From a virus: a stretch of 62,113 bases of DNA. The notes beneath the pieces are model-generated. The model did not search any database and was not told where the DNA came from. It saw only the letters and a list, made by a program, of their open reading frames with translations. The stretch spans positions 1 through 62,113 of the IMG/VR virus record IMGVR_UViG_3300021962_000103; one strand, given 5' to 3'. Positions 7,922 through 17,152 of the stretch are shown in pieces. The translations under genes and the position numbers were made by a program. The first letter of the stretch is position 1, and every line of letters starts with the position of its first letter.

Positions 7922-9004
7922 TTAAGTATCAAAACGAATCAAAAAGTTAAGGTCATAATCAGGTAAATTTTTAATTGGTTGTGGTAATTTTGCAATCGCA
8001 ACCATATCCCCATCCTCATCATATAATCCAATTGTTGTAATAAATGGTGCTAAATATGAACCAGTTGGATCTACTGAACCTGAATTATAGTAATCATCCC
8101 ACGAACCACTTATTGTAGTATCAAATGAACCACTATACCATTGTCTTTGTTCTATATCTAATACTTCTTTTATTTTTACTGTCTTTGCAGGTGATACATT
8201 TGTTATTGGTGTTGTTTCAAAATCATACGAACCACTCAATCGTACATTTACTGCAGTTGGGTTTTGAGAATAATTAAATTCACCAGCCTTAACTGATAAA
8301 AGAACTTCAGTTTCATATATAGTTTGTGTAGAACGATATTCTAATTGATACTCCGATAAATTTAATTCAGAATTAATTATAATAATACCATCTGAATAAA
8401 ATACATTACCATATGCAAGAGTGGAAATTGGAATACTTTGGAAATCTAATTGTTTTGTAAATGTAATTAATTCTGTTTCCGCGTCTATTGATACTACATA
8501 ATAAGTTTCACCAATACCATCATCTAATATTATAATACCACCCGTTTGTAAATCAAAAGTTAAAACTTCTAATTCATATTCAATTGCATTTTGAGAAATA
8601 GTAAGAATACCACTTTCCACATCAAACTCAGTAAAAGTATAAGTTGGTATGGGATTTACAATTCTACCAAATCCATCATCAACATAGGTTGCACCACCAA
8701 CTGAAAGATTTACTGATTTTTTCTTTATAGCCTCACCAAACTTATCTCTATCTATATCGAATACATAAATTGTATCAGATAATTGTCTTTCTTGATTAAG
8801 TCTTGAGATATTATTAAAAGAACCAAATGTTGTAAATGCATTACCATCTAAATTAGAATAGTATTTTGAACGAATTGAGCGATAGTTTGAGTTAGACTCA
8901 TCTATCAACTCAACCGGATACGATTCATTGGTTAGATTATCCCAAAGTTTATATACTTGGAACTTTCGTTTGGTTACACTTGATTTTGGTATTGATTTTA
9001 ACAT
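7922..9004 (-). CDS. Tail or baseplate structural protein (paralogue of 9127-10356)
   Basis: 360 residues, beta-rich, no signal peptide. The C-terminus (FITTIGLYDEDGDMVAIAKL, then QPIKNLPDYDL and a terminal RFD) matches the end of the next structural gene (FITTVGLYNDANEMIAVAKT, then QPIPKSF and KLDF). This shared end is a recurring feature of uncharacterised virion proteins of T4-like marine phages as I remember them. The gene has its own terminator-promoter start at 9022-9065. The role is inferred from position after the large tail-peripheral protein: an outer baseplate, neck or fibre-attachment component. Confidence 0.7.
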   Translation of the reverse strand: MLKSIPKSSVTKRKFQVYKLWDNLTNESYPVELIDESNSNYRSIRSKYYSNLDGNAFTTFGSFNNISRLNQERQLSDTIYVFDIDRDKFGEAIKKKSVNLSVGGATYVDDGFGRIVNPIPTYTFTEFDVESGILTISQNAIEYELEVLTFDLQTGGIIILDDGIGETYYVVSIDAETELITFTKQLDFQSIPISTLAYGNVFYSDGIIIINSELNLSEYQLEYRSTQTIYETEVLLSVKAGEFNYSQNPTAVNVRLSGSYDFETTPITNVSPAKTVKIKEVLDIEQRQWYSGSFDTTISGSWDDYYNSGSVDPTGSYLAPFITTIGLYDEDGDMVAIAKLPQPIKNLPDYDLNFLIRFDT

Positions 9005-9021
9005 AATATATTCCTACTCTA

Positions 9022-9029
9022 TATAAATA
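9022..9029 (-). promoter_or_regulatory. Putative late promoter box
   Basis: TATTTATA within AGTATATTTATATAGAG, 18 bases before the ATG at 9004 and 12 bases after the terminator hairpin at 9042-9065. TAGGA follows as ribosome binding site. Confidence 0.75.
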
Positions 9030-9041
9030 TACTAAAAGAAA

Positions 9042-9065
9042 AAACCCCATATTACTATGGGGTTT
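9042..9065 (-). terminator. Intrinsic terminator
   Basis: Minus strand AAACCCCATA, short loop, TATGGGGTTTTTTC: a 10-base stem followed by a T run. It ends the 11008-9127 transcript immediately before the next late box. Confidence 0.85.
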
Positions 9066-9083
9066 AAACTCGTGTGAGTCAAT

Positions 9084-9111
9084 CCTACGATACTATCATA
9101 GGGGGCGCGCC
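9084..9111 (-). other. GC-rich dyad between stop codon and terminator
   Basis: The spacer after the 9127 gene contains CCTACGATA-C-TATCATAGG (84-102, nine-base arms with one G-U type mismatch) and the perfect palindrome GGCGCGCC (9104-9111). Such GC content is rare in this genome. It may stabilise the 3-prime end of the transcript or be a protein site; function unknown. Confidence 0.5.
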
Positions 9112-9126
9112 ACCTTGAGGGGTATT

Positions 9127-10356
9127 TTAGAAATCAAGTTTTACTTTGATTAGAACTTCTTTATCGAATGATTTTGGAATTGGTTGAGATGTTTTGGCAA
9201 CTGCAATCATTTCATTAGCATCATTATATAAACCAACAGTTGTGATGAAAGTTTTAGGGTCTCTTTCAAAAGTTGATTCTGCAAATGTTCCATCAGAACC
9301 AGTTGTAAATGTTGGGTTGTTTGAGAAGTTAAATTCTCTATTTGTTGCTCTTACGAAATAATGAGATGTAGAAACATTTTCAGTTCTTCTTGCTTCGAAA
9401 TCAGCACCACCTTTGATTGCATTGTACAATAAGAAATGGTTTTTACCTTCATAAGCAGTTCCAGTGTAAATAGATTTACCACCAAGTGAACCACTATCTT
9501 TTGATGTTCCAATTGTAGTGTGTAACGCAGTTGGGTTAAGAATAACTAAACCTTGGTCAGGATAGAATAAACCATATCCCCTACCATTTGCATCATATCT
9601 ATTAGCGATTGTTGCTTCTGCATCTTGTCCTAAGTTAATCGAACCACTAACTACATAGAATACTCTACCTGCTTTACCAACCGTATCAGAGAATTTTTTA
9701 CCTGAATCATCAATGAATGTGTGTAATCCAGTTGAACCAGAAACAGTTAATTCCCAGTTTCCAGCATCCATTTTCTCTTTGTATCTGGCACGAGATACAT
9801 TAAGTACATAGATATCAGAAGAATCGTGTACACCTTCACCTGATGAAGAATCAAAAGTAAAGAATTGGTCATCTTGTTCTAATAAAATAGAACGATATTG
9901 AGCATAAGTTGCTTTGGATGCCAAAGTAGATGAATTATTTGCATCTAAGTTAACTGAACCACTAGCATATTTGTGTCCATACGCAACTGCAAATTGTACA
10001 GCAGCAGAATCATCAGTTGTGGGGTTTGCATTATATACATTTACATAATAGTTTGAACTATCTGCAACTGCCTGAGTAGATGAAGTAAAATAAGAATTTA
10101 AACTTCCTGTATCACCACTCCATAATCCAGTAGTAACTACTTCAACTTTACCGGTAACTTGGTCAAACTCACCAAATCTTTTGTAGATACCCGAATTGAT
10201 GTTTCCACCCTGAGCACCTAATTTATCACCGCCAGATAAGTATTGGTTGATGATTGTTGATAATTGCTCAGATGTTAAATTCCCTTGTTGCGAATTTAAA
10301 TACGCAGCCAATTCTTGGGTTAAGTTAACACCGGCTTGTCCTGTAATTTGTGCCAT
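9127..10356 (-). CDS. Tail or baseplate structural protein
   Basis: 409 residues, Ser/Thr/Gly/Asn-rich and beta-prone, with no transmembrane segment. The C-terminal FITTVGLYNDANEMIAVAKT is shared with the gene at 7922, so the two are diverged paralogues. It follows the 10379 gene with a 22-base gap that includes a TAAAAAGAGGAATT ribosome binding region, so both are read from the late box at 11036. Likely a multicopy tail-peripheral protein. An exact T4 counterpart is not recognisable. Confidence 0.75.
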   Translation of the reverse strand: MAQITGQAGVNLTQELAAYLNSQQGNLTSEQLSTIINQYLSGGDKLGAQGGNINSGIYKRFGEFDQVTGKVEVVTTGLWSGDTGSLNSYFTSSTQAVADSSNYYVNVYNANPTTDDSAAVQFAVAYGHKYASGSVNLDANNSSTLASKATYAQYRSILLEQDDQFFTFDSSSGEGVHDSSDIYVLNVSRARYKEKMDAGNWELTVSGSTGLHTFIDDSGKKFSDTVGKAGRVFYVVSGSINLGQDAEATIANRYDANGRGYGLFYPDQGLVILNPTALHTTIGTSKDSGSLGGKSIYTGTAYEGKNHFLLYNAIKGGADFEARRTENVSTSHYFVRATNREFNFSNNPTFTTGSDGTFAESTFERDPKTFITTVGLYNDANEMIAVAKTSQPIPKSFDKEVLIKVKLDF

Positions 10357-10378
10357 ATCTTTTTAATTCCTCTTTTTA

Positions 10379-11008
10379 TTATCTTGGTTGTACATAGGTT
10401 ATCGTTACCGGGATTGATTGTGAACCACCAGTTTCGTTACCATATACAGTCAATGTTGTCTTGATTGTTTGTGTAATATTTGGATTAGGGATGAAAGTAA
10501 ATGATAATCCTCTTTCTACTGCTGCAGTTGTTGTGATTTCATCACCCAAGAAAACTGGAATTGTACCACTTCCTGCTGCCAAACCTGCTCCTACAATAGA
10601 ACCTGCATTTTTGTTAGCAAGAACTAAAGTATATCCCGCTTGAGTGTTTCCACTTGGAGATGTTGTTGGAGTCAATGATACTTGACCCGAGTTTTGGTTT
10701 ACTGAAATGGATGGAACACCAAATTCCACTTTAGGAATTTTAGTAGTACCTTTTGGCAAAGTTACCAATTTGTACTTTAACACTTGAGTTTCATCAGGTG
10801 ATGCCTCGGTTACGGGAATCGCCTTGATTAATGCATCATAATATGCAGAACCAAGTGGGTGTGCTGGTTCGTATAAGGTGTAATCAATTTCATCATCACC
10901 TAATGCGAATTTTGTAATGTTTAATCCTTCACCGGTTGCTAATTTCTCTCTACCTTTCTTGGTAAGGATTGCATCAACGGTAATTTCGGTATTGTCTAAA
11001 TAAGCCAT
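10379..11008 (-). CDS. Virion structural protein
   Basis: 209 residues. The start MAYLDNTEITVDAILTKKGR, followed by a Phe-Ala-Leu-Gly-Asp-Asp-Glu-Ile-Asp-Tyr motif near residue 40, is a pattern I know from uncharacterised virion proteins of T4-like marine phages. The second half (about 100-209) looks like an Ig-like beta domain with repeated Thr-rich strands. First gene of a late unit (box 11036-11043, ribosome site GAGGAAA). Function beyond being structural is not known. Confidence 0.7.
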   Translation of the reverse strand: MAYLDNTEITVDAILTKKGREKLATGEGLNITKFALGDDEIDYTLYEPAHPLGSAYYDALIKAIPVTEASPDETQVLKYKLVTLPKGTTKIPKVEFGVPSISVNQNSGQVSLTPTTSPSGNTQAGYTLVLANKNAGSIVGAGLAAGSGTIPVFLGDEITTTAAVERGLSFTFIPNPNITQTIKTTLTVYGNETGGSQSIPVTITYVQPR

Positions 11009-11035
11009 AGTTTAATTTCCTCTTTACTTTCAGTA

Positions 11036-11043
11036 TATAAATA
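11036..11043 (-). promoter_or_regulatory. Putative late promoter box
   Basis: TATTTATA within CTTATATTTATATACTG, 28 bases before the ATG at 11008, followed by AAAGAGGAAA. Confidence 0.75.
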
Positions 11044-11074
11044 TAAGTATTCTATAAATTTTGTAATAATATAG

Positions 11075-14000
11075 TTATTCTACAATCAAAATTGGTTCTC
11101 CACTACCTCTACCACTCTCATTTACCTTCAATGTGTTCGGGTTAGTTGTAAATGTTACTACCGGCGAACCACCATCTAAAGTTGTAAGTTGGGTTTGTTT
11201 TGAACCCTTGAAATAAGAATTTTCTAATCCAGTTGTTAAATCACCAACATTTCGGTAATGTGATGCAAAGTATCCATTTAATGGTGTTGCCTCTACAATA
11301 TTACCTCCACTTGGAGTTGAAGTTTCAAGTCCATCGGAACCCGTAAATGGTAAGATAGATACTTTGTTTCTATAAAAAGTTTTACTCATTATCTCTCTAC
11401 CCAATGATGGGTCACTAGGACTGATGTTTTGTGGAACGAGAACTTCGTAACTCTCCTTTATATTAAATATCTTAACTCTTTCTTTTTGAACATTTCCCCA
11501 CACATCTAAATAAGTTCTAATTGAATGAGAACCACTTGCCCAAACTCCGAATCCTTTTACTGTAATTGAATCTGGGTCCATTCCAACTTGTTGATATGAA
11601 GTTGCATCGTATTCTCCCATAAGAGATGCACCTAATTGAGCATCAATGTTAAATACGATTCCACCCATATTAGAACCCGAATTAACGGTCATCTCACCTG
11701 ATTGGTTAGTATCATCAGTAGTTCTATAAACACCCTCGTAATCGGTTCTTTCCCCACTTAAAGAAGAAACATTAGTATCAGTAATAGTTCCATCATATTG
11801 TGGGTTTGTACCAACAAAAGAAACTTCATTTGTAGCATCAATTGTTACTTCTTTTCCTTCAAATGTAGAAACAATATTTCTTTCTTCTTCCGTATTGATT
11901 GTTACTTCAAAGTCATTTCTTTCCGCACCTGGTCTTTTCCAACCAACTTTACTTCTCTCTAAAATATGTGGTTCAATTAATAAACCTGAAGAAACTTTTG
12001 CTCTTGCAGGTACTAATGATTCTAAAGTATCAAATAATGATTTATCTATATAACGAACTAATTGAATATATTCGGTAAAGTTTAAATCAAATCTTTGGAA
12101 ATAATAATTTCTTAATTTTGTCAAAGAAGAATATGAATCACTATATTCATCAGATGGGTCACCAATATAATCATCAATATTAAATTGTCCTAAAGATTTT
12201 AGGATATCCATATTGATTTCTTTGATAGGTGAGAAAAATAATCCCAATCTATCTGAATCTATTGGTGCATTATCAAATGATTTTTTAGTTGAACGAGATT
12301 TAGAATCTAAAGAAACACCTGTATCATCTCCAACGATTTCATTTCCTTCAAAATCATATTGTGTTTCAAATCTAAATTTGTTACCAACACTAAATCCAGT
12401 TTGTGGTACGGTTGCAGTTACATCTCTATCGTATGGAGTGTAGTTGTATGGGTATTCGGATATTGATTCAAATCCACTTGCAACTGATGATGTTTGGTAT
12501 CCTTGTAAATATGCAGTGTTCTTAATATCAATTTCAACTCCACGATTTTTTGGATATTCAAAATCATTTCTAAATATCAAATCATGAGTAGATGCAGAAA
12601 TATGATTACCATCGATTGCATCGGGTAATAAAGCGTGGTTATCAATCCTTGATTCTGATAATGCAGAATTCCATAATCTGAATTCATCTATTGAACCGAT
12701 AAATGTTCCACCAATTTCTAATGTAGAACCACTCTTCCAAGAAGTAGAACCAATTGGTAAAGAAAATTCTAATGAACCGGAGTTTCTGATTCTTCCATTA
12801 AATCCTTCTTTAATATAAACTGCAAAAGTTTCGTCACTAGCATTTGTAGTTTTATTTAAAGTGATGTGATAATAATCATCATAGAATACAGGTACATAAT
12901 CGGTATAACTACTTGTTTCAGAACTACTACCACTAATAGTAAATTTAATTCTGCCCAAATAATTAGAACCACTTTCGATTTCTAATCTCCATGCATCAGG
13001 AACTTCTGCAAGTAATTGGTCTTGTTTTTCAGTTGTATTAATTCGTAATTCAACCGAATTTGGATAATCTCCTTCGTGTTCTTTCCAATCAACTGATATT
13101 TTTTCTCCATTGTTGGTAAAGTTTAATGCAGCAGTTCTATCTTCAAATGTAAATTTAGTAGTACCATTTAATTGTGGGTCTTGTGGTCCACCGAATTCCA
13201 TTACGGTTAATAATGAAGCAGGAATACCATAACAAGCCATTGCAGCATGTAATGCTCGTTTAGTACCTTTATGTTTATTAAGATATGGTAAGTTATTTAA
13301 TAATCTTCTCCAAATCTCATGTTGTCTATCCCTACCACTCATTGATGAAGCAGTTGTTCCATCTGAGTGTTTACCAAATGCATATTCCCAAAGAGCTTGA
13401 GATTGTACACCCATATCAGCATCCCACCCAAGGGATTCTAACATATGATAAACCAAATCATCTTTAATACCAACTTCGTATTTTTGTTCAAGTTTCTTTG
13501 AATTTTGTAAACCATTAATATGTGTCCACAAAATATCAAAGTGTTGACCAATCATATTGAAGAATAAGACAAAATCCTGTCCTTCATCATCATCTTGAAT
13601 GTGTGATGGTAAATTATTTACAAGATTTGATTTATTAAATTTATCATATTCTTGTGCAGATGAATGAATACTATAATACCACGAATCAACTACCGAATCA
13701 CTTGATAATAAAATTTCACCTGAATCATAAGGATATGTCCACGAATCAGAATCATTTGTTGTATATTCTGATGATGAAAAATATAAGAATTTCTCAAATG
13801 CATCAAAATCATTTTTTACTTTTTGTATTTTTTCTCTATATGAACTTACTTCGTTTGTTGCAGATACTAAAGAACCGGTTAACTCTAATATGTTATCAAC
13901 TTTATCATTATAAAATTCTATTAATCGAACTTTATACATAAAATTATCTACTCGTTCTGCAGCAGATGAATATTTTACAAAATTACTCCACCAATAATCA

Positions 14001-15748
14001 GAATCACCTTCTACTAATAATGAACCATCTTCTACTTTAGAAGTTGATACAAATTGAATATCTAAATTATCTAACGAGAATCCTGAAGATGATATGTAAG
14101 TAGATATTAAATCAGTAGATGTTGCAGAACCACTTGCTACCAAATCATCTAAGATTTGATATCCAATATCATCACCTAAACTAACACTAAAGTTTGGAGT
14201 TAATGGTGTACAATTATTAGCAATATCACCAACAATAGAAATTTGTTCAATCATTGGTACTGATTGTACTTTAGAAATCCAAACGGTTTGGTTTTCTTGT
14301 ATTGATGTTGGTAATGGTTCGTATAATTTTAAAACTAAAGATTTTGGTTGATTTAGTTTCTTTTTATATGCATTTCCTTGAGAATCAAATCCCTCTTGGT
14401 ATTCTGCAAAAGTTTCGGTATCAACTCCCCAAGTAGCAATTAATTTATTATCACCATCACCAAAGTGTAGATAATGAGTTAATAAGTTTGAAATTTCATC
14501 TTTAAAGAAAGATGTATCAAAGTGTCTATTGAATGCCTCTCTAATATCAGAAACAACTTTTCCTCTTTGTAATTTTAAATCACCCTTATCAAAAAGTATT
14601 TCTATTTCTTCAACGGCACCTTCAGTAGATTCATCACCTTCAATGTTTGTTGGTACTAATAATAACTTAAATCTTATTTTATCGTGTGATTCATCAAATG
14701 TTGAATTTGCTTTTCTTAAAACTTGTTCAACATTGAAAGTTGCTTGTCCTGATGGAGAAAATTGACCTAATACAAATGAATCATCTTTTTTACTAACATA
14801 AATTTTTACAAAGTTAGTATTGATTGATTGCCAAGTAATATCAAAATCAACATTAAACCCAACAAAATCTTTACCCTTAATCATTTCAGGATATGAGATA
14901 TTTGTAATATCAGGACCAGGTAAGAATGATTTACTTAATACATTAATACTTGCAGATTTAATTTCTCCACTTCCATTTTTTTCAGATACTGGTTGTAAGT
15001 ATAGGGTGTATTGACCTATACTTTGTAGTTCTTGTTTTGATAAAGTAAGTACTCCTGCTGCAGGTAATCTTCGTTGAGTAGTTCCAAGAGCCATTACAAC
15101 ATAATCTGCAAACTTGGATGCGTATTCAATACTTAATGGTTTGGAATCATTTATATTCCAAGAAAAAGAATTTGAACTAATCGCAACTAATGGTGAATCT
15201 ATTGCCGGAGAAACATTATTTTTTGATGCAGTTATTGTTGCTTTTACAACACCACCTGCTAATTCTAATCTAACATCTTGGTTTCTATATGTACCACGAT
15301 TTACAGTTTCTATTAAAGAAGAATATTGTTCACCAACATCTTGTCTTTCAAATAAGATATAAGTTGAATCAGTAGTAAAATCTAATGGTTCAGAAATAAA
15401 CCCACTTTCAAACTCGGTTGTATATTTTATTACATTTCCTTTATAAACATCGGGTGTAATAACAATACGAGTTCCTGTTGGGGGTGGATCTCCCGATATT
15501 GGTTCAAATGAAAATTGTAAGGCTGCATTCGGAGTATCAGTAGGATTTATTGTTTGTACAACTCCTACATTTGATTTTTCTATATTAACTCTATATGATG
15601 TTGTGTAGACAGTAGTAGTTGTAGAAGATGATGACGAACCATCACCTCCACCACCTCCACCATTACCAGATGCAGCATTGTTGTATGCCGAGTTTGTTCC
15701 TGGTGTTATAGAAAGGTCTCCTCTTTGATATGTAAATTGGTCTGCCAT
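11075..15748 (-). CDS. Giant tail/baseplate-peripheral protein with LamG-like domain
   Basis: 1557 residues, the largest product here. Order of parts: a 24-residue N-terminal segment (MADQFTYQRGDLSITPGTNS...) nearly identical to that of the next gene, a Gly/Ser linker, beta-rich repeats, then near 828-841 GTKRALHAAMACYGIP, which resembles the KGT...G-Ile-Pro motif of tail protein I, then a LamG/concanavalin-like region (about 866-1035) ending GSIDEFRLWNSALS, and a long C-terminal beta region. LamG folds commonly bind glycans, so a receptor-contact or fibre-attachment role is plausible. Position among wedge and peripheral genes supports the baseplate assignment; exact T4 equivalent unclear. 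Confidence 0.75.
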   Translation of the reverse strand: MADQFTYQRGDLSITPGTNSAYNNAASGNGGGGGGDGSSSSSTTTTVYTTSYRVNIEKSNVGVVQTINPTDTPNAALQFSFEPISGDPPPTGTRIVITPDVYKGNVIKYTTEFESGFISEPLDFTTDSTYILFERQDVGEQYSSLIETVNRGTYRNQDVRLELAGGVVKATITASKNNVSPAIDSPLVAISSNSFSWNINDSKPLSIEYASKFADYVVMALGTTQRRLPAAGVLTLSKQELQSIGQYTLYLQPVSEKNGSGEIKSASINVLSKSFLPGPDITNISYPEMIKGKDFVGFNVDFDITWQSINTNFVKIYVSKKDDSFVLGQFSPSGQATFNVEQVLRKANSTFDESHDKIRFKLLLVPTNIEGDESTEGAVEEIEILFDKGDLKLQRGKVVSDIREAFNRHFDTSFFKDEISNLLTHYLHFGDGDNKLIATWGVDTETFAEYQEGFDSQGNAYKKKLNQPKSLVLKLYEPLPTSIQENQTVWISKVQSVPMIEQISIVGDIANNCTPLTPNFSVSLGDDIGYQILDDLVASGSATSTDLISTYISSSGFSLDNLDIQFVSTSKVEDGSLLVEGDSDYWWSNFVKYSSAAERVDNFMYKVRLIEFYNDKVDNILELTGSLVSATNEVSSYREKIQKVKNDFDAFEKFLYFSSSEYTTNDSDSWTYPYDSGEILLSSDSVVDSWYYSIHSSAQEYDKFNKSNLVNNLPSHIQDDDEGQDFVLFFNMIGQHFDILWTHINGLQNSKKLEQKYEVGIKDDLVYHMLESLGWDADMGVQSQALWEYAFGKHSDGTTASSMSGRDRQHEIWRRLLNNLPYLNKHKGTKRALHAAMACYGIPASLLTVMEFGGPQDPQLNGTTKFTFEDRTAALNFTNNGEKISVDWKEHEGDYPNSVELRINTTEKQDQLLAEVPDAWRLEIESGSNYLGRIKFTISGSSSETSSYTDYVPVFYDDYYHITLNKTTNASDETFAVYIKEGFNGRIRNSGSLEFSLPIGSTSWKSGSTLEIGGTFIGSIDEFRLWNSALSESRIDNHALLPDAIDGNHISASTHDLIFRNDFEYPKNRGVEIDIKNTAYLQGYQTSSVASGFESISEYPYNYTPYDRDVTATVPQTGFSVGNKFRFETQYDFEGNEIVGDDTGVSLDSKSRSTKKSFDNAPIDSDRLGLFFSPIKEINMDILKSLGQFNIDDYIGDPSDEYSDSYSSLTKLRNYYFQRFDLNFTEYIQLVRYIDKSLFDTLESLVPARAKVSSGLLIEPHILERSKVGWKRPGAERNDFEVTINTEEERNIVSTFEGKEVTIDATNEVSFVGTNPQYDGTITDTNVSSLSGERTDYEGVYRTTDDTNQSGEMTVNSGSNMGGIVFNIDAQLGASLMGEYDATSYQQVGMDPDSITVKGFGVWASGSHSIRTYLDVWGNVQKERVKIFNIKESYEVLVPQNISPSDPSLGREIMSKTFYRNKVSILPFTGSDGLETSTPSGGNIVEATPLNGYFASHYRNVGDLTTGLENSYFKGSKQTQLTTLDGGSPVVTFTTNPNTLKVNESGRGSGEPILIVE

Positions 15749-15756
15749 TTATTTTC

Positions 15757-16296
15757 CTATTTCTGATTTTGTGTAGGTCTATCACCTACATAATTTGCAT
15801 TATTACTATTTGGGTCTCCTGGATTAAATTCGTATGGATTATATCCACCACCTGAATATCCTCCACCATAGGAATTGCCTCCTCCACCACTTCCACCACT
15901 TGAATTTCCAGTACCAAGTTCGGTGGTTATAATTTGTGAAGAAAGTATATAAGTTTCTACTGATTTTGAAGAACCATTTAAAAGAGAAATTGTTTTAGAA
16001 TTTAATAATTCAGTTTCAGTAAATGAAAGTGTATGTGGAGTTGTAAAACCCGAACTCACTCCATCAATTAAAATCGATGCACCTTGTGGTGATGACGATA
16101 TTGAAAATGAAATAGCCCTTGTAGTTGGATTGTTAAAAACAACTGCAGGATTATACGATGAGTTAGATGATGACGAACCATTACCTCCATTACCCCCACC
16201 ACCTCCACCATTACCAGCTGCTTGGTTGTTGTATGCCGAGTTTGTTCCTGGTGTTATAGAAAGGTCTCCTCTTTGATATGTAAATTGATCTGCCAT
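15757..16296 (-). CDS. Glycine-rich virion protein sharing its N-terminus with the giant protein
   Basis: 179 residues. The first 24 residues differ from those of the 1557-residue protein at only the final few positions, and the DNA over the first 60 bases differs by about one base. A poly-Gly/Ser linker follows, then a central beta domain of about 80 residues and a Gly/Tyr/Asn-rich tail. The shared head is probably a docking or assembly tag, and the DNA identity points to recent duplication or gene conversion. First gene of the late unit with box 16312-16319. Confidence 0.7.
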   Translation of the reverse strand: MADQFTYQRGDLSITPGTNSAYNNQAAGNGGGGGGNGGNGSSSSNSSYNPAVVFNNPTTRAISFSISSSPQGASILIDGVSSGFTTPHTLSFTETELLNSKTISLLNGSSKSVETYILSSQIITTELGTGNSSGGSGGGGNSYGGGYSGGGYNPYEFNPGDPNSNNANYVGDRPTQNQK

Positions 16297-16311
16297 TATC
16301 TCTCTTTTGTA

Positions 16312-16319
16312 TATAAATA
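16312..16319 (-). promoter_or_regulatory. Putative late promoter box
   Basis: TATTTATA within AAATATTTATATACAAAAG, 16 bases before the ATG at 16296; GAGAGA between them may serve as ribosome site. Confidence 0.7.
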
Positions 16320-16322
16320 TTT

Positions 16323-17147
16323 TTAAGGATATAAAATTGGTTTTATTGAACTATCTTTTACCAATAAATCGTAAATACTTTTTATAGTACCACCTATTGA
16401 TTTATGGTTCATTACTATCAATCTTACACAATCCATTTTATCTCCATTATCAAATTTTTCCTGTCCTTGCCAATGATAGTAAGAATTTTCATGATTAAAA
16501 ACATTTATTTTTAAATCATAATAAGTTACTATTCTATGTAACAAGTGTTCGAATACAAAATGAGAACTCAATGATTTATCTGAAATTAATTCTTCATTTC
16601 GATTAACCAAATCATTCTCGTTTTCTAAATACCACTTTCTTAATTTCATATAAGATTTTAAGAAATATTCAAGTAACCCATTTTGTTCTTTCCAATGAAT
16701 TAATCCAGTAGAAAAAGAAGATTTTAAATCAGGATTCCATTCAGGAATTATTTTGTTTATTTCAAACTCATTTAAAATTTCCAAACAATCTTTTGCGTAA
16801 CCACTATTTTGTATAGGAACTATTGTATCGATTGATACCATAGATTCTTTATTTATTTTTAAAGGTTTGTGTAAAAACACATCCCCATCTAATAACACAA
16901 ACTCATCGGTTCTTGTTGATAAAATAAAACATTTTAAATCATCAAAAAACCTATAATCTAAATCATCAGTATTGTAAGTTTCATCTACATATTCACCCAA
17001 TCTTTCAATCGCATCAGATGTTCCATACAATACAGTTTCATAACCTAAATCCTTTGCCATGTGAATTGATAAGTAAAACATATCATAAACATATGGAGAG
17101 TGTAACTGATTTTTAACTTTTTTTTGTAACCCCCAAATTAGTTTCAT
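16323..17147 (-). CDS. Putative GT-A-fold glycosyltransferase
   Basis: 274 residues. FVLLDGDVFLHKPL (about residues 83-96) is a DxD motif at the end of a hydrophobic strand, as in GT-A glycosyltransferases that bind a metal and nucleotide sugar; a Trp-rich HW motif near 227 and a His near the C-terminus are in the usual places. The layout resembles the protein at 38274-39059 (YVILDFDTLLF). It lies inside the baseplate gene run, five bases after a structural gene, so it is a late cargo gene and might decorate virion proteins. Donor and acceptor unknown. Confidence 0.65.
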   Translation of the reverse strand: MKLIWGLQKKVKNQLHSPYVYDMFYLSIHMAKDLGYETVLYGTSDAIERLGEYVDETYNTDDLDYRFFDDLKCFILSTRTDEFVLLDGDVFLHKPLKINKESMVSIDTIVPIQNSGYAKDCLEILNEFEINKIIPEWNPDLKSSFSTGLIHWKEQNGLLEYFLKSYMKLRKWYLENENDLVNRNEELISDKSLSSHFVFEHLLHRIVTYYDLKINVFNHENSYYHWQGQEKFDNGDKMDCVRLIVMNHKSIGGTIKSIYDLLVKDSSIKPILYP

Positions 17148-17152
17148 TTATT

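Noticed and set aside
9104-9111. GGCGCGCC as a cloning scar or vector join
   Set aside because: Both sides continue in phage-like sequence with an intact terminator-promoter module; a scar would not explain the adjoining dyad.
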